Shown here: piece by piece, positions 16,371 to 24,985 of the stretch | Numbering within the stretch: the first letter of the stretch is position 1 | Layout: the number at the start of each line of letters is the position of its first letter | Origin: Anaerolineae bacterium | GTDB taxonomy: Bacteria; Chloroflexota; Anaerolineae; Aggregatilineales; Phototrophicaceae | DNA: 64,000 nucleotides | Reading direction: 5' to 3' | NCBI GenBank assembly: GCA_020849765.1 | Contig: JADLAY010000006.1 | Location: 124,001 to 188,000 of the forward strand | Translations under genes and position numbers: made by a program | The notes under the pieces: model-generated | Told to the model about the DNA's origin: nothing | What the model saw: only the letters and a program-made list of their open reading frames with translations | Database searches by the model: none

Positions 16371-16856
16371 TTATTGTTCGAGCGGGTTGACGAGCAGTTC
16401 AACCTGGAGCGTCATCATGCCGAGCATCAGCTCGTCGCCGTGACGCAGGGTGTAGGGCTGGCCCGGCTCGCAGAAGCGCCCGTTGAGATGGGTCGCGTTC
16501 ATGCTGTGGTTATCGATGACGACGACCGTGTTGCCTTCCAGGCTCATCGTCAGGTGGCCGCGCGAGACGCCGAGTTCTTCCGCGCGGAAGGGCGACAGGT
16601 CGATGTTCGGCAGCAGGTTGTTCTCCGGGTCGCGCCGACCAAGCAGTACCTGGCCGCTGAGATCGAAGATCAACTGCATGTCGACCTGCTTGATGTTGAG
16701 GGAGATACGCCAGGGGCGCATGGCGCCCAGATCGAGCGTATCGGTATCGCGCTTCTTGCGCGGCTTGGGCAGCAGCTTATCGGTCGGAAGCTTGCCTGTC
16801 TGCGTCAACTGGTCGTTATGATTTCCAGCCGCGTTGTCATTCAACTGCTTGAGCAT
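16371..16856 (-). CDS. FHA domain protein
   Basis: About 161 residues from the chosen start; the open frame runs much further upstream but crosses the promoter of the divergent sensor gene. GAGG lies upstream of the ATG at 16856. The C-terminal two thirds is a forkhead-associated domain: 'LLGRRDPENN', 'VSRGHLTM', 'NHSMNATHLNG', 'LRHGDELMLG'. FHA domains bind phosphothreonine. Its divergent neighbour is a multi-domain signalling protein, so a shared signalling role is plausible but unproven. Confidence 0.85.
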   Translation of the reverse strand: MLKQLNDNAAGNHNDQLTQTGKLPTDKLLPKPRKKRDTDTLDLGAMRPWRISLNIKQVDMQLIFDLSGQVLLGRRDPENNLLPNIDLSPFRAEELGVSRGHLTMSLEGNTVVVIDNHSMNATHLNGRFCEPGQPYTLRHGDELMLGMMTLQVELLVNPLEQ

Positions 16857-17036
16857 GAATCGATCCTCACGGAACTCGCCCCGTGGCAATGTTTCTAGCA
16901 TAACACAAAGCTCGCGCATTACGATGTGCATTCTTGGTTGATACACCCAATCTTGCGGCAGCGTTTGTTTTCGGTAGTGAGCGAAAACGGCCGTCCAGGT
17001 GGGATTGGCATGGATTTTGTAATGCCATGCTAAGGC

Positions 17037-17065
17037 TTGCGCCGAATTGAAAAAAACTGTATTAC
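17037..17065 (+). promoter_or_regulatory. Candidate sigma-70 promoter of the large sensor gene
   Basis: TTGCGC (17037-17042), a 17-bp spacer and TATTAC (17060-17065). The promoter would overlap any start codon at 17037, which argues for a translation start further downstream at 17112 or 17121. Confidence 0.45.
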
Positions 17066-17111
17066 ACTTAAGGTGTACGATCCCGATTATTGTCGTCAGG
17101 CTATTGAACTC

Positions 17112-20100
17112 ATGGTCGATATGGCGGTTGCACAGAGCACTAAACCTGCGCCTGTTATGCTTGTCAGTTCGCGCGGGGATCACTGGATAACCGGAGTCGC
17201 GGCTGAACAATTCGATTACTATCCGATCAACAACGCTGCCGAGGCGGTGCGTTCGCTGCAGAATATTCGCTACGATTTGATCGTCATCGACGACACGATT
17301 TTCCGTAAAGAGGCGGTCAAACTCGTCACGGAGATCAAGCGGCGCAATCCGAGCATCCCGGTGATCGTCGTCAGCGATGCGCTCGACGAGTCACGGCGTG
17401 AGCAGATTTTCAAGGCGGGCGCGGACGACTTCTTCATCCAGGCGATGACACCGGTCGAACTGGAACACCGCCTGAACCTGATGGTCAAACAGCACCGGCA
17501 GAGCCGTGCGCTGGCGCATCGCACGCAGAATCTGCACGCGATCGCCTCGCTCTCGCGCCTGCTCTACAACGCATCGGACGATCAGACGCTGATGCTGGAC
17601 GCCGTCCATCTGCTGGTGACGACGTACCGGCTGTACGGCGTGGCCTTCGCGCTGCGCGGCGGCGACGTCGTGCATCTGTACGCGGGCGGCGAGCCGACCT
17701 TCGACCGCGGCAAGCTCTATGAGAGCATCGTCCGCTTCGACCGCTACGATCCATTCTGCTGGACGATTGAGAACGGCATCACGCAGATCTATCACAACGT
17801 GCGCGAGAACCCGAATTACGCGCAAATCCCGGTGCTGCCCGCCGCCGAATCGGTCATGATCCTGCCGCTCGTCTATCAGGATCAGCTGATGGGTGCGATG
17901 GGCATCTATGCTATGCCGGACGTGGCGCTGACGCACGAAGACCTGATCGTGTTCGAGCCATTCGCGGCGCAGCTCGCCGTCGCGCTGCAGAAGGTCGCGC
18001 AGTATCAACAGCAGTACGTCAACGTGCAGTCAAGCCGCCATCTGCTGCGCGGCTGGGAACGCTTCGCCAACCTGAACGCCACCCACGAGGTGGCGACGGC
18101 GCTGCGCGAACTGGTCGAAGAAGTGCCGCACGCCGGGCAGTCGCTGGTCTGGTTCTACGATAACCCGGCAGCGCCCACGGAGACCGTCTTCGTCGACTGC
18201 AACAACGACGAGGCGATCCAGGCTTTCGACAAGCTGCTCAAGAACGGCGTCATCGCGCAGGTGGTGGAGCAGACGGACGCGGCGTCCAAGCCCGCCGTCT
18301 TCGATGGCCGCGCGGTCGAGACAGGGCCGCTGCTGCCGCTGTTCCACACGCTGCTGTCGCCGCAGGTGTTGTTCGTGCCGATCGCCGTCTCGAACATCTT
18401 CATCGGTGGCCTGTTCGCCGGAGCGGGCGCGGGCAAGAGCTTCACTCAGGAAGACGTCAACCTGATCGAGAACCTGGTGCGCACTGCCGGGCAGATGTTC
18501 TACCGCATCACGCTGACGGCGACGATCTGGGAGAAGACGGGGCGCCTGGAGGCGATCCTGCGCTCGATCTCTGAGGGTATCTTCTTCGTCGACGAAAGCG
18601 ACCAGATCGCCTTCTGCAACCCGCAGTTCGGCGAGATGACGGGCATCCAGCCGTCGGAAGTGCTCAACCAACCGGCGGATGTGCTGCTTCGCCTGCTCGC
18701 CAACGGGGCGGAAGATCCGTCCTATGTGGCGTCGCAGCTGCAGAATGCGCAGACGGTCGTCTCGCGGCCGAACGTCCACAGCGAAGAGTACCCGATCGTC
18801 GACCTGCAGCTGGCCGAGCAGGAGCGCGCCATCTCGATTGAGTTCGTGCGCATCGAGGGCCTGGACAGCGGCAAGCTCAACTGGGCCGGTCTGATCCGCG
18901 ACAGTGCGCAGTCCCCACGCGACGAGGCGACGCGCGCGCTGCTGCAAGAGATCATCGCCGATCACATTCGCATGCCGTACGCGCAGGTGCGCACTCAGAT
19001 CGGCATGCTGGCCGAGCAGCACGGCGGCTTCAGCCACCGTGAGCGCGACCGGCTGCTGCACGAACTGGAGACGAATTTCGACAGCTTCGGCCAGCTATGG
19101 CTCAACTTCCTGGACATGGTCAACCTGGAGCTGGGTGGCGTCATCCTCAACCGCGAACTGGTCGATATCGCCGGGATCGTGCAGCGCGTGGTCAACAGCC
19201 GCGCGTTCTACCCGTATCACCGGATGCTGCGCGTCGACGTCGGGCCGCAGCTCGCGCAGATCAAGGGTGACGAGTACCGGCTGGAGCGCGCGATTGCCAA
19301 CGTGCTCTACGTGCTCGTCAACCTGATGTCGCAAGAGGTCGTCATCAGCGTGCGCTGCGAACAGCGCGGCAACGAGACGGCGCTCATCTTCGACGATCTG
19401 CCGGGCAAGGTCGCGGTCGAAATGCAGGATCTGCTCGGCGGGCTGCGCCAGGCCAACGGCCAGATCAGCCCGTACAGCTTCGCCCTCTACATGAGCCGCG
19501 AACTGATCAACCGGCACGGCGGGCACATCTACGTCGACCAGAGCGGCAGCTCCTATTACGCGGTCATCAGTCTGCCGACGACGGGCGTCTCGCTGCCGCA
19601 GCCGACGCAAATGAAGGTCACGGCGGCGCTGATGGAACAACAGCCGCCTGCCGCCGCTGCGGAAGCGCCGACACAATCGCGCGGCCCGGCTGCGGGCGCG
19701 CGCGCGCCGTCACGCGGGTTGAACAGCATCATGGTCATCGAGGGCCGTTCGACGCTCGCGCGCGAGCTGAGCGAGAACCTGGCGACGATGGATTACGAAC
19801 TGCTGACCTATCGCTCGCCGGAGGACGCCATCCGCGACGTCAACGCGACGCGGCTCGACCTGATCATCGTCGACACGTCCCTGCGCGACATGAACGGCGT
19901 CGACGTGACCGGCAAGCTGCGCACGCGCACGGAAACACCGATCATCCTGGTGGCGGACAAAGCCTCCGAGACGGAGAAGGTGCGCGGGCTGAATGCCGGG
20001 GCGGATGACTACATCGCCCGCCCGATCAGCAGCGAAGAGATGATGGCGCGCGTCAACACGATCTTCAAACGCCTGCACATCACCGACCGGGCGCGCGAAC

Positions 20101-20399
20101 CGCTGCAAGTCGGCGATCTGTACGTCGATTTCGCCCGGCGCGAAGTCTTCCTAGCCAACAAGCCGCTCGAACTGACGCGTATCGAGTACGATCTGCTGCA
20201 CATCCTGGTCACCAACCGCGGGCAGGTGCTGACGCATAAGCAGCTGCTGGAGAAGGTGTGGGGGCCGGAGTACGAGAACGAAACGCAGTATCTGTGGGTG
20301 AATATCAGCCGCCTGCGCAAGAAGCTGGAGCCGCGCCCGGACAGCCCGCGCTTCATCCAGAATCAGCTCGGCATCGGTTACATGTTCGTGGAGCCGTAG
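17112..20399 (+). CDS. Multi-domain sensor/response-regulator fusion with degenerate phosphorelay residues
   Basis: About 1,095 residues. Order, with approximate residues: receiver-like domain 12-130, GAF 150-300, GAF 320-470, PAS 478-600, histidine-kinase-like 610-840, Ala/Pro linker, second receiver 890-995, OmpR/PhoB-type winged helix to the end. The kinase part keeps an H-box-like 'HIRMP' but its ATP-site glycine boxes are eroded ('DDLPGK' where DxGxG is expected). The first receiver has 'FIQAMTP' and the second 'YIARPIS' where a Lys-Pro is standard, and the second has 'VIEG' where an acidic pair is expected. DNA binding is likely; phosphotransfer may be lost or unusual. The start is uncertain (17112 or 17121). 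Confidence 0.85.
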   Translation: MVDMAVAQSTKPAPVMLVSSRGDHWITGVAAEQFDYYPINNAAEAVRSLQNIRYDLIVIDDTIFRKEAVKLVTEIKRRNPSIPVIVVSDALDESRREQIFKAGADDFFIQAMTPVELEHRLNLMVKQHRQSRALAHRTQNLHAIASLSRLLYNASDDQTLMLDAVHLLVTTYRLYGVAFALRGGDVVHLYAGGEPTFDRGKLYESIVRFDRYDPFCWTIENGITQIYHNVRENPNYAQIPVLPAAESVMILPLVYQDQLMGAMGIYAMPDVALTHEDLIVFEPFAAQLAVALQKVAQYQQQYVNVQSSRHLLRGWERFANLNATHEVATALRELVEEVPHAGQSLVWFYDNPAAPTETVFVDCNNDEAIQAFDKLLKNGVIAQVVEQTDAASKPAVFDGRAVETGPLLPLFHTLLSPQVLFVPIAVSNIFIGGLFAGAGAGKSFTQEDVNLIENLVRTAGQMFYRITLTATIWEKTGRLEAILRSISEGIFFVDESDQIAFCNPQFGEMTGIQPSEVLNQPADVLLRLLANGAEDPSYVASQLQNAQTVVSRPNVHSEEYPIVDLQLAEQERAISIEFVRIEGLDSGKLNWAGLIRDSAQSPRDEATRALLQEIIADHIRMPYAQVRTQIGMLAEQHGGFSHRERDRLLHELETNFDSFGQLWLNFLDMVNLELGGVILNRELVDIAGIVQRVVNSRAFYPYHRMLRVDVGPQLAQIKGDEYRLERAIANVLYVLVNLMSQEVVISVRCEQRGNETALIFDDLPGKVAVEMQDLLGGLRQANGQISPYSFALYMSRELINRHGGHIYVDQSGSSYYAVISLPTTGVSLPQPTQMKVTAALMEQQPPAAAAEAPTQSRGPAAGARAPSRGLNSIMVIEGRSTLARELSENLATMDYELLTYRSPEDAIRDVNATRLDLIIVDTSLRDMNGVDVTGKLRTRTETPIILVADKASETEKVRGLNAGADDYIARPISSEEMMARVNTIFKRLHITDRAREPLQVGDLYVDFARREVFLANKPLELTRIEYDLLHILVTNRGQVLTHKQLLEKVWGPEYENETQYLWVNISRLRKKLEPRPDSPRFIQNQLGIGYMFVEP

Positions 20400-20441
20400 G
20401 GCGGTTAGCTTTTTGGCGGCCGGACAATTTGGTCTACGATG

Positions 20442-20466
20442 GGACGCGCAACGGCGCGTCCTTTTT
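20442..20466 (+). terminator. Rho-independent terminator after the sensor gene
   Basis: GGACGCGC (20442-20449) and GCGCGTCC (20454-20461) enclose a four-base loop and are followed by TTTTT. Confidence 0.85.
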
Positions 20467-20493
20467 GTTTTGGGGCATCTGTCTGTCTTCGGT

Positions 20494-20518
20494 GGGCGAG
20501 GCATCGCCTCGCCCCTAC
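20494..20518. repeat. GTAG-footed palindrome
   Basis: GGGCGAGGC-ATC-GCCTCGCCC followed by CTAC. Same stem as the copy at 10373-10397 with a changed loop. Confidence 0.8.
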
Positions 20519-20580
20519 ATGCGGCCCATCATCCTTGTTCGTCCGGCCCGCCCCCGACCTGATGTCGCATCCGAATATCC

Positions 20581-20609
20581 TTGATTCCTGATTGCGGCCC
20601 TGCTACAAT
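20581..20609 (+). promoter_or_regulatory. Promoter of the TetR-glycosyltransferase operon
   Basis: TTGATT (20581-20586), a 17-bp spacer and TACAAT (20604-20609). The direct repeat TTCAATATGTTCAATATG at about 20633-20650, just past the expected start point, could be the regulator's site. Confidence 0.6.
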
Positions 20610-20666
20610 TGAATAAAATGTCAGATTTTGTTCAATATGTTCAATATGCGAGGCGGGGGCGAACGG

Positions 20667-21353
20667 ATGACGGACGGCGACGAGCGGCAGCAGCAGATCC
20701 TGAGCGCGGCTGAGGCGGTGATCATCCGCCAGGGCTACGACAAGACGACTATGAGCGACATCGCCGACGAGGCGGGCGTCAGCCGTGGCACGGTCTATCT
20801 CTATTTCGAGAACAAGGACAGCCTGTTCGAGGCGCTGATCGCGCGCGAGCTGCGCCAGTACGTGGCGACCTGGCTGGAGCACATCGAGGCTGACCCGCGC
20901 GGCGGTACGATCGGCGGCATCTATCGCGCGGTGCTGTATGCGATCGACAGCCGACCACTGATGGCGGCCATGATGCGGCGCGACCGGCGCGTGGTGGGCA
21001 GTTACCTGCGCAGGCCGGATAACGCCTTCGCGGCGATGGAGTCGAACGCCGTCGGCGCGGGCTTCCTGCGCGCACTGCAGGCGGCGGGCGCAGTGCGAGC
21101 GGACGTCGATCCCGACGTGGCCTCGCACGTGCTGGACATGCTGTCCTATGGGCTGGTGACGATCGGCGACTTCAAGAGCGCTGATCAACTACCGCCGTTC
21201 GACGCCGTGATGGAGATGGTCGCCGACATGCTCGATCGGCTGCTGACGCCGCCCGATGGTGGCGACAACGAGGCGGGCAAGGCCGTCATCCGCCAATTGG
21301 CCGCCGCATCCCGCGCCCAGCTTGACCAGACACTCAAGCAGACCAAAGCGTAG
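20667..21353 (+). CDS. TetR/AcrR family regulator
   Basis: About 228 residues. The N-terminal HTH is typical (QQILSAAEAVIIRQGYDKTTMSDIADEAGVSRGTVYLYFENKDSLFEAL). The frame is open from 20628, but ATGs at 20646 and 20667 fit better; the later one aligns with the usual TetR start. It is followed after 8 bp by a glycosyltransferase gene, so the two are probably one operon. Control of the glycosyltransferase in response to a hydrophobic ligand is an inference from context. Confidence 0.88.
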   Translation: MTDGDERQQQILSAAEAVIIRQGYDKTTMSDIADEAGVSRGTVYLYFENKDSLFEALIARELRQYVATWLEHIEADPRGGTIGGIYRAVLYAIDSRPLMAAMMRRDRRVVGSYLRRPDNAFAAMESNAVGAGFLRALQAAGAVRADVDPDVASHVLDMLSYGLVTIGDFKSADQLPPFDAVMEMVADMLDRLLTPPDGGDNEAGKAVIRQLAAASRAQLDQTLKQTKA

Positions 21354-21361
21354 ACCTCATC

Positions 21362-22609
21362 ATGAAGATCCTGATCACCACATTCGGCACACGCGGCGAC
21401 ATCCAGCCATTCATCGCGCTCGGCAAAGGGCTGACAGCGGCAGGCCACGAGGTCGGGCTGTGCACGTCCGAAGGCTACCGGGCGTCAATTGAAGAGTACG
21501 GTCTGCGTTACCTGCATATGGATAACGACCTGCTGCGGCTATCGCAGGCGGCGCTGGGCGAGGTGAGCGGCATCGGCGACTCGATGAGCGTCGCCCGGCA
21601 GATGATGCCCGCGCTCCGCCGCTCGATGGACGACGAATGGCGAGCCGCGCAGGCATTCGAGCCGGACGCGATCGTCTACCATCCGAAGTGCCTGGGCAGC
21701 CTGCACATCGCCGACAAGCTGGGCATTCCGGCGTTTATGTCGCTGCCGCTGCCGTTCTACACGCCGACGTCGGAATTCCCGGTGCCGTTCATGTCCGGGC
21801 TGGCGCTGGGCGGCTGGTTCAACCGCCTGTCTTATGGGCTGATGTCGCTGCCGTCGCTCATGTACAGAGGGCTGATCAACGACCTGCGGAAGAAGGCGCT
21901 GGGGCTGCGACCTCTGCGCGGTATACCCGACTTGCTCACGCGCGGCGATGGCAGTCCGGTGCCCGCGCTGTATTCGTACAGTGCGCATCTGCTGCCGGTG
22001 CCGAAGGACTTTCCGCCGCACGCGCACGTGACCGGCTACTGGTTTCTCGATCATCAGGGCGACTGGCAGCCAGAGCCGGGGCTTATGCGCTTCCTGGAGT
22101 CAGGCGCGCCGCCGATCTACATCGGCTTCGGCAGCATGGGCGCCCGCAAGGGTGCGGAGCGCGCGCGGATCGTGCTGGAGGCGCTCGAAAAGTGCGACCA
22201 ACGCGCGATACTCATCCGCGGCTGGGGCGGGTTGACGGCGGACAGTTTGCCGGAGAACGTCTACATGGTCGAGTCCGTGCCGCATGACTGGCTGTTCCCG
22301 CGCGTGGCGGCGGTCGTCCATCACGGTGGGGCGGGCACGACGGCGGCAGGTTTGCGCGCGGGCAAGCCGAGCGTCATCTGCCCGTTCATTGCCGATCAGC
22401 CGTTCTGGGGCAAGCTGGTCTACGAGCGCGGCGTCGGCCCCAGGCCGGTCCCACAGCGGAATCTGAGCGCAGGCACGTTGGCCGAGGCGATCGCGACGGC
22501 TGTCGAAGACGAAGCGATGGGGCGCTGCGCCGCCGAACTCGGCGACCTGATCCGCGCGGAGGATGGCGTCGGTCGCGCCGTCGACATCATCGGTGCCGTT
22601 TCGCGCTAA
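21362..22609 (+). CDS. GT1/GT28-like glycosyltransferase (sterol/macrolide glucosyltransferase-like)
   Basis: A 415-residue GT-B fold enzyme. The N-terminus 'ITTFGTRGDIQPFIALGKGL' and the C-terminal donor-binding 'VVHHGGAGTTAAGLRAGKPSVICPFIADQPFWG' are signatures of the UGT group that transfers sugar to sterols, macrolides or other lipophilic acceptors. It is likely cytoplasmic or membrane-associated. It follows a TetR gene by 8 bp. Glycosylation of a toxic hydrophobic compound is a plausible role; the acceptor is unknown. Confidence 0.88.
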   Translation: MKILITTFGTRGDIQPFIALGKGLTAAGHEVGLCTSEGYRASIEEYGLRYLHMDNDLLRLSQAALGEVSGIGDSMSVARQMMPALRRSMDDEWRAAQAFEPDAIVYHPKCLGSLHIADKLGIPAFMSLPLPFYTPTSEFPVPFMSGLALGGWFNRLSYGLMSLPSLMYRGLINDLRKKALGLRPLRGIPDLLTRGDGSPVPALYSYSAHLLPVPKDFPPHAHVTGYWFLDHQGDWQPEPGLMRFLESGAPPIYIGFGSMGARKGAERARIVLEALEKCDQRAILIRGWGGLTADSLPENVYMVESVPHDWLFPRVAAVVHHGGAGTTAAGLRAGKPSVICPFIADQPFWGKLVYERGVGPRPVPQRNLSAGTLAEAIATAVEDEAMGRCAAELGDLIRAEDGVGRAVDIIGAVSR

Positions 22610-22625
22610 GGTTGATCCCATGCAC

Positions 22626-22659
22626 AAAAAAACACGCCACTCGGACTGAGTGACGTGTT
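22626..22659 (-). terminator. Rho-independent terminator of the SH3b gene
   Basis: Read on the minus strand: AACACGTCACTC, loop, GAGTGGCGTGTT with one mismatch, then a run of seven T. It lies 30 bp past the stop at 22690 and may also stop the converging glycosyltransferase transcript. Confidence 0.8.
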
Positions 22660-22689
22660 CCTTATTGCGGTTCGTGCGCTCGATCGGCC

Positions 22690-24408
22690 TCAGGCCATCG
22701 GTGTCGCGTCGGACGGCGCTGCGTCCGTCACACCCGCATCGGCCGGAAGAGCGGTGGGGGCGGCGGTCGGCACTTCTTGCGGCGACTGCGCCAGCGCCGT
22801 TTCGGTCGGCGGCAGCACATCCGGCGGGCCGGGCGGTGTATTCGTCACCGAGAGCGGGACGACCGTGCTGGTCGCCGGTGGCAGCGGTGTGTTGGTCGGC
22901 ACCGGCGTATTCGACGGTGGTGGTACTGCCGTGTCAGGTGGCACCGGCGTATTCGACGGTGGTGGTACTGCCGTGTCAGGCGGCACCGGCGTGTTGGTTG
23001 GCGGCGGCAGCGGCGTATTCGACGGCACCGGCGTGCTGGTCGGCGGTGGCAGCGGCGTATTCGACGGCGCGGGTGTGCTCGTGGGCGCAGGGGTGCTGGT
23101 CGGCACAGGGCTGGGTGTACGCGTCGCGGTCGGCGGCACGGGTGTCGGAGTCGGCAGGGGCGTGCGCGTCGCCGTGGGCGGCGGCAGCGGTGTGCGCGTC
23201 GCGGTCGGTACCGGCGTGTTGGTCGGAGCGGGCGTGGACGTGCGCACCATCGTCGGCGTGTTGGTCGGCGACGGCGGGGCAGGCGTCTCCATGTCGGCCA
23301 GGTTGACGCGGTTGAGCGAGTCGACCTGATCCTGCGGCAGCGGCGGCGCCACTTCAATCGGGCGCTCCAGCACTTCGACCGGGATGCTTTGCACCGACGA
23401 GGCGTCGTAGGCCTGCGGCAGGCTCGGAGGGGCCGCCGGTTGCAGGCTCTGGCTCATCGGCACTTCAAGCTGCGTGCCCGCGACGCTGAACTGGTCAACG
23501 CCGAGCGCCTCGACCTGCGACGAGCCTTCGATCATCTTGATCGTCATCTTGTCACCGGCGTTGGCCTGGACGAACGCCGTCGAGCCGAGCCGGATCTTGA
23601 CTTCATTGACCCACAGGTCCACCGTAGCGACGCCGTCGGGCGTCTGAATGAGGACGCCGTTTTCCGGCACGCCCTCGCAGTTGGTCGCGTTATCGCCCGT
23701 TTCGAGGTAAAGCGCCTGCATCGGGCCGAACTCGGCGCTCTGAATGTCGACGACGTTCAGTTCCGACGCGGTGCCGATGACGTCGACCGTGTTGGCCGCG
23801 ACCCAGCCCTTGCGCCCGGATTCGAGCAGTTGGACGTGGAACCAGGAGTTGTCTTCGAGCCGCCCGTCGGCCAGCGCGATCTGCGTCTGGTCGAGCGTGC
23901 CGATGACGTAGCCATCGCGCTGCGGGTAGCGGCGGATGTTGACGTTGGCCAGTGTGCGCGGGCGCACGGCCGCCAGATGCGGCGCGGAGACTTCGTTCTG
24001 GATCTGCACATCACCGAAGAGCACGAGCGTGACGTTGCGCGTCACCAACTGGTGCGGGATGTTCGCCTGCAGGCGCATGAGTGCGACGCCCCACAACCCG
24101 GCGTCGAGATCCATCGCGCTCAAGCGCAGGCTCTCCAGGCCGGTGATGTCGATCACATCGCCGATGTCGTCAAAATTGAAATCGCGGAAACCCGCTTGCG
24201 GTTCCGCTTCGAGGAGGTGGTTGCCGTAACAGGCTTGATTGCGTCCGAGGCCGGAGCATGCTGTTTCCGACGCAAATAACGCCGTCTCGATGACCTGTTC
24301 GCAGACCGTACTCGCTAGGCCGGTCTGGACTGTGACGAAGAGCAACGCTAAGGGAATCCAGAAAAACAGACGGAAACGACTGGGCACGTTTACAGGTCTC
24401 CGGCACAC
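22690..24408 (-). CDS. Secreted SH3b-domain protein with long Thr/Pro-rich tail
   Basis: 572 residues with an N-terminal signal/anchor segment (FRLFFWIPLALLFVTVQTGLAS). A bacterial SH3 domain lies at about 150-210 ('ANVNIRRYPQRDGYVIGTLDQTQIALADGR..SWFHVQLLESGRKGWVAANTVDV'). A Cys-containing beta-rich region follows. From about residue 385 to the end there are some 190 residues of TPxP, NTPxP and PPPTxTP repeats, a likely cell-surface spacer. The start is GTG (24406-24408) with GGAAC upstream. The repetitive tail makes its length prone to slippage. Role probably cell-envelope; no enzyme motif seen. Confidence 0.8.
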   Translation of the reverse strand: MCRRPVNVPSRFRLFFWIPLALLFVTVQTGLASTVCEQVIETALFASETACSGLGRNQACYGNHLLEAEPQAGFRDFNFDDIGDVIDITGLESLRLSAMDLDAGLWGVALMRLQANIPHQLVTRNVTLVLFGDVQIQNEVSAPHLAAVRPRTLANVNIRRYPQRDGYVIGTLDQTQIALADGRLEDNSWFHVQLLESGRKGWVAANTVDVIGTASELNVVDIQSAEFGPMQALYLETGDNATNCEGVPENGVLIQTPDGVATVDLWVNEVKIRLGSTAFVQANAGDKMTIKMIEGSSQVEALGVDQFSVAGTQLEVPMSQSLQPAAPPSLPQAYDASSVQSIPVEVLERPIEVAPPLPQDQVDSLNRVNLADMETPAPPSPTNTPTMVRTSTPAPTNTPVPTATRTPLPPPTATRTPLPTPTPVPPTATRTPSPVPTSTPAPTSTPAPSNTPLPPPTSTPVPSNTPLPPPTNTPVPPDTAVPPPSNTPVPPDTAVPPPSNTPVPTNTPLPPATSTVVPLSVTNTPPGPPDVLPPTETALAQSPQEVPTAAPTALPADAGVTDAAPSDATPMA

Positions 24409-24640
24409 TTCAGTTCCATAATATCATACACGAAAAACATAAATCTCACAAACGAGAAGCCTAGTCGTAGGTAAAAAGTTGAGTACAACTTTGTCGTAAA
24501 TTCCTAACAGTCTGACCGTGAAACCGGGAAACAGATGATGGCGCAGGCGTTTGGCGCGTAAAGAACGCGTAATCGCCTTGCGTCCTTTCGGATTGTTGGC
24601 CCGTCTCTATGGTGGGAATCAACAAACAGGAGGGGTTACG

Positions 24641-24871
24641 ATGTTCGGGAACGACTACACACAAATGCTCTACAGCCAGCAGCATCAGCGGGCACTGCTG
24701 CGCGGGGCCGAGCGCGACCGTCTGGTGCAGATCGCCATGGGCGAGCGGGTGGCCCCGCGCCCCCGGCTGCGCCTGGCATGGGGCGCGCTGTTCGCAACGG
24801 TGCGCGCGGGGGCGGCGGTCAAGCCCGTCACGCCCGCGACTGAATGGTGCTGCACCCCCGCTTGCTGCTGA
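24641..24871 (+). CDS. Small protein with Cys-rich C-terminus
   Basis: 76 residues, not recognised. The ATG at 24641 is chosen because AGGAGGGG lies at ideal distance. The first half is charged and helical (YSQQHQRALLRGAERDRLVQIAMGER). The end is 'EWCCTPACC', four cysteines in the last seven residues, which could bind metal or be modified. It stands alone, followed by a palindrome. Confidence 0.6.
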   Translation: MFGNDYTQMLYSQQHQRALLRGAERDRLVQIAMGERVAPRPRLRLAWGALFATVRAGAAVKPVTPATEWCCTPACC

Positions 24872-24886
24872 GCACGAGACATCCAT

Positions 24887-24910
24887 GGGGATAGGGCATG
24901 CCCTGTCCCC
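24887..24910. repeat. Palindrome after the small Cys-tailed gene
   Basis: GGGGATAGGGCATGCCCTGTCCCC pairs along its whole length with one G-T pair. It has no T-tract or GTAG foot, so it is either a repeat or a weak terminator. Confidence 0.55.
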
Positions 24911-24985
24911 GTGAATCATCCGCGCCGACCAAGACCATCAATCCCTACCACGCTTGTCCAAAGGCCCACCGCCAATCCCCAATAG

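Noticed and set aside
22777..24279. 500-codon Arg-rich plus-strand frame opposite the SH3b gene
   Set aside because: It is the reverse image of the TP-rich tail; the Arg/Gly pattern arises from that low-complexity DNA.
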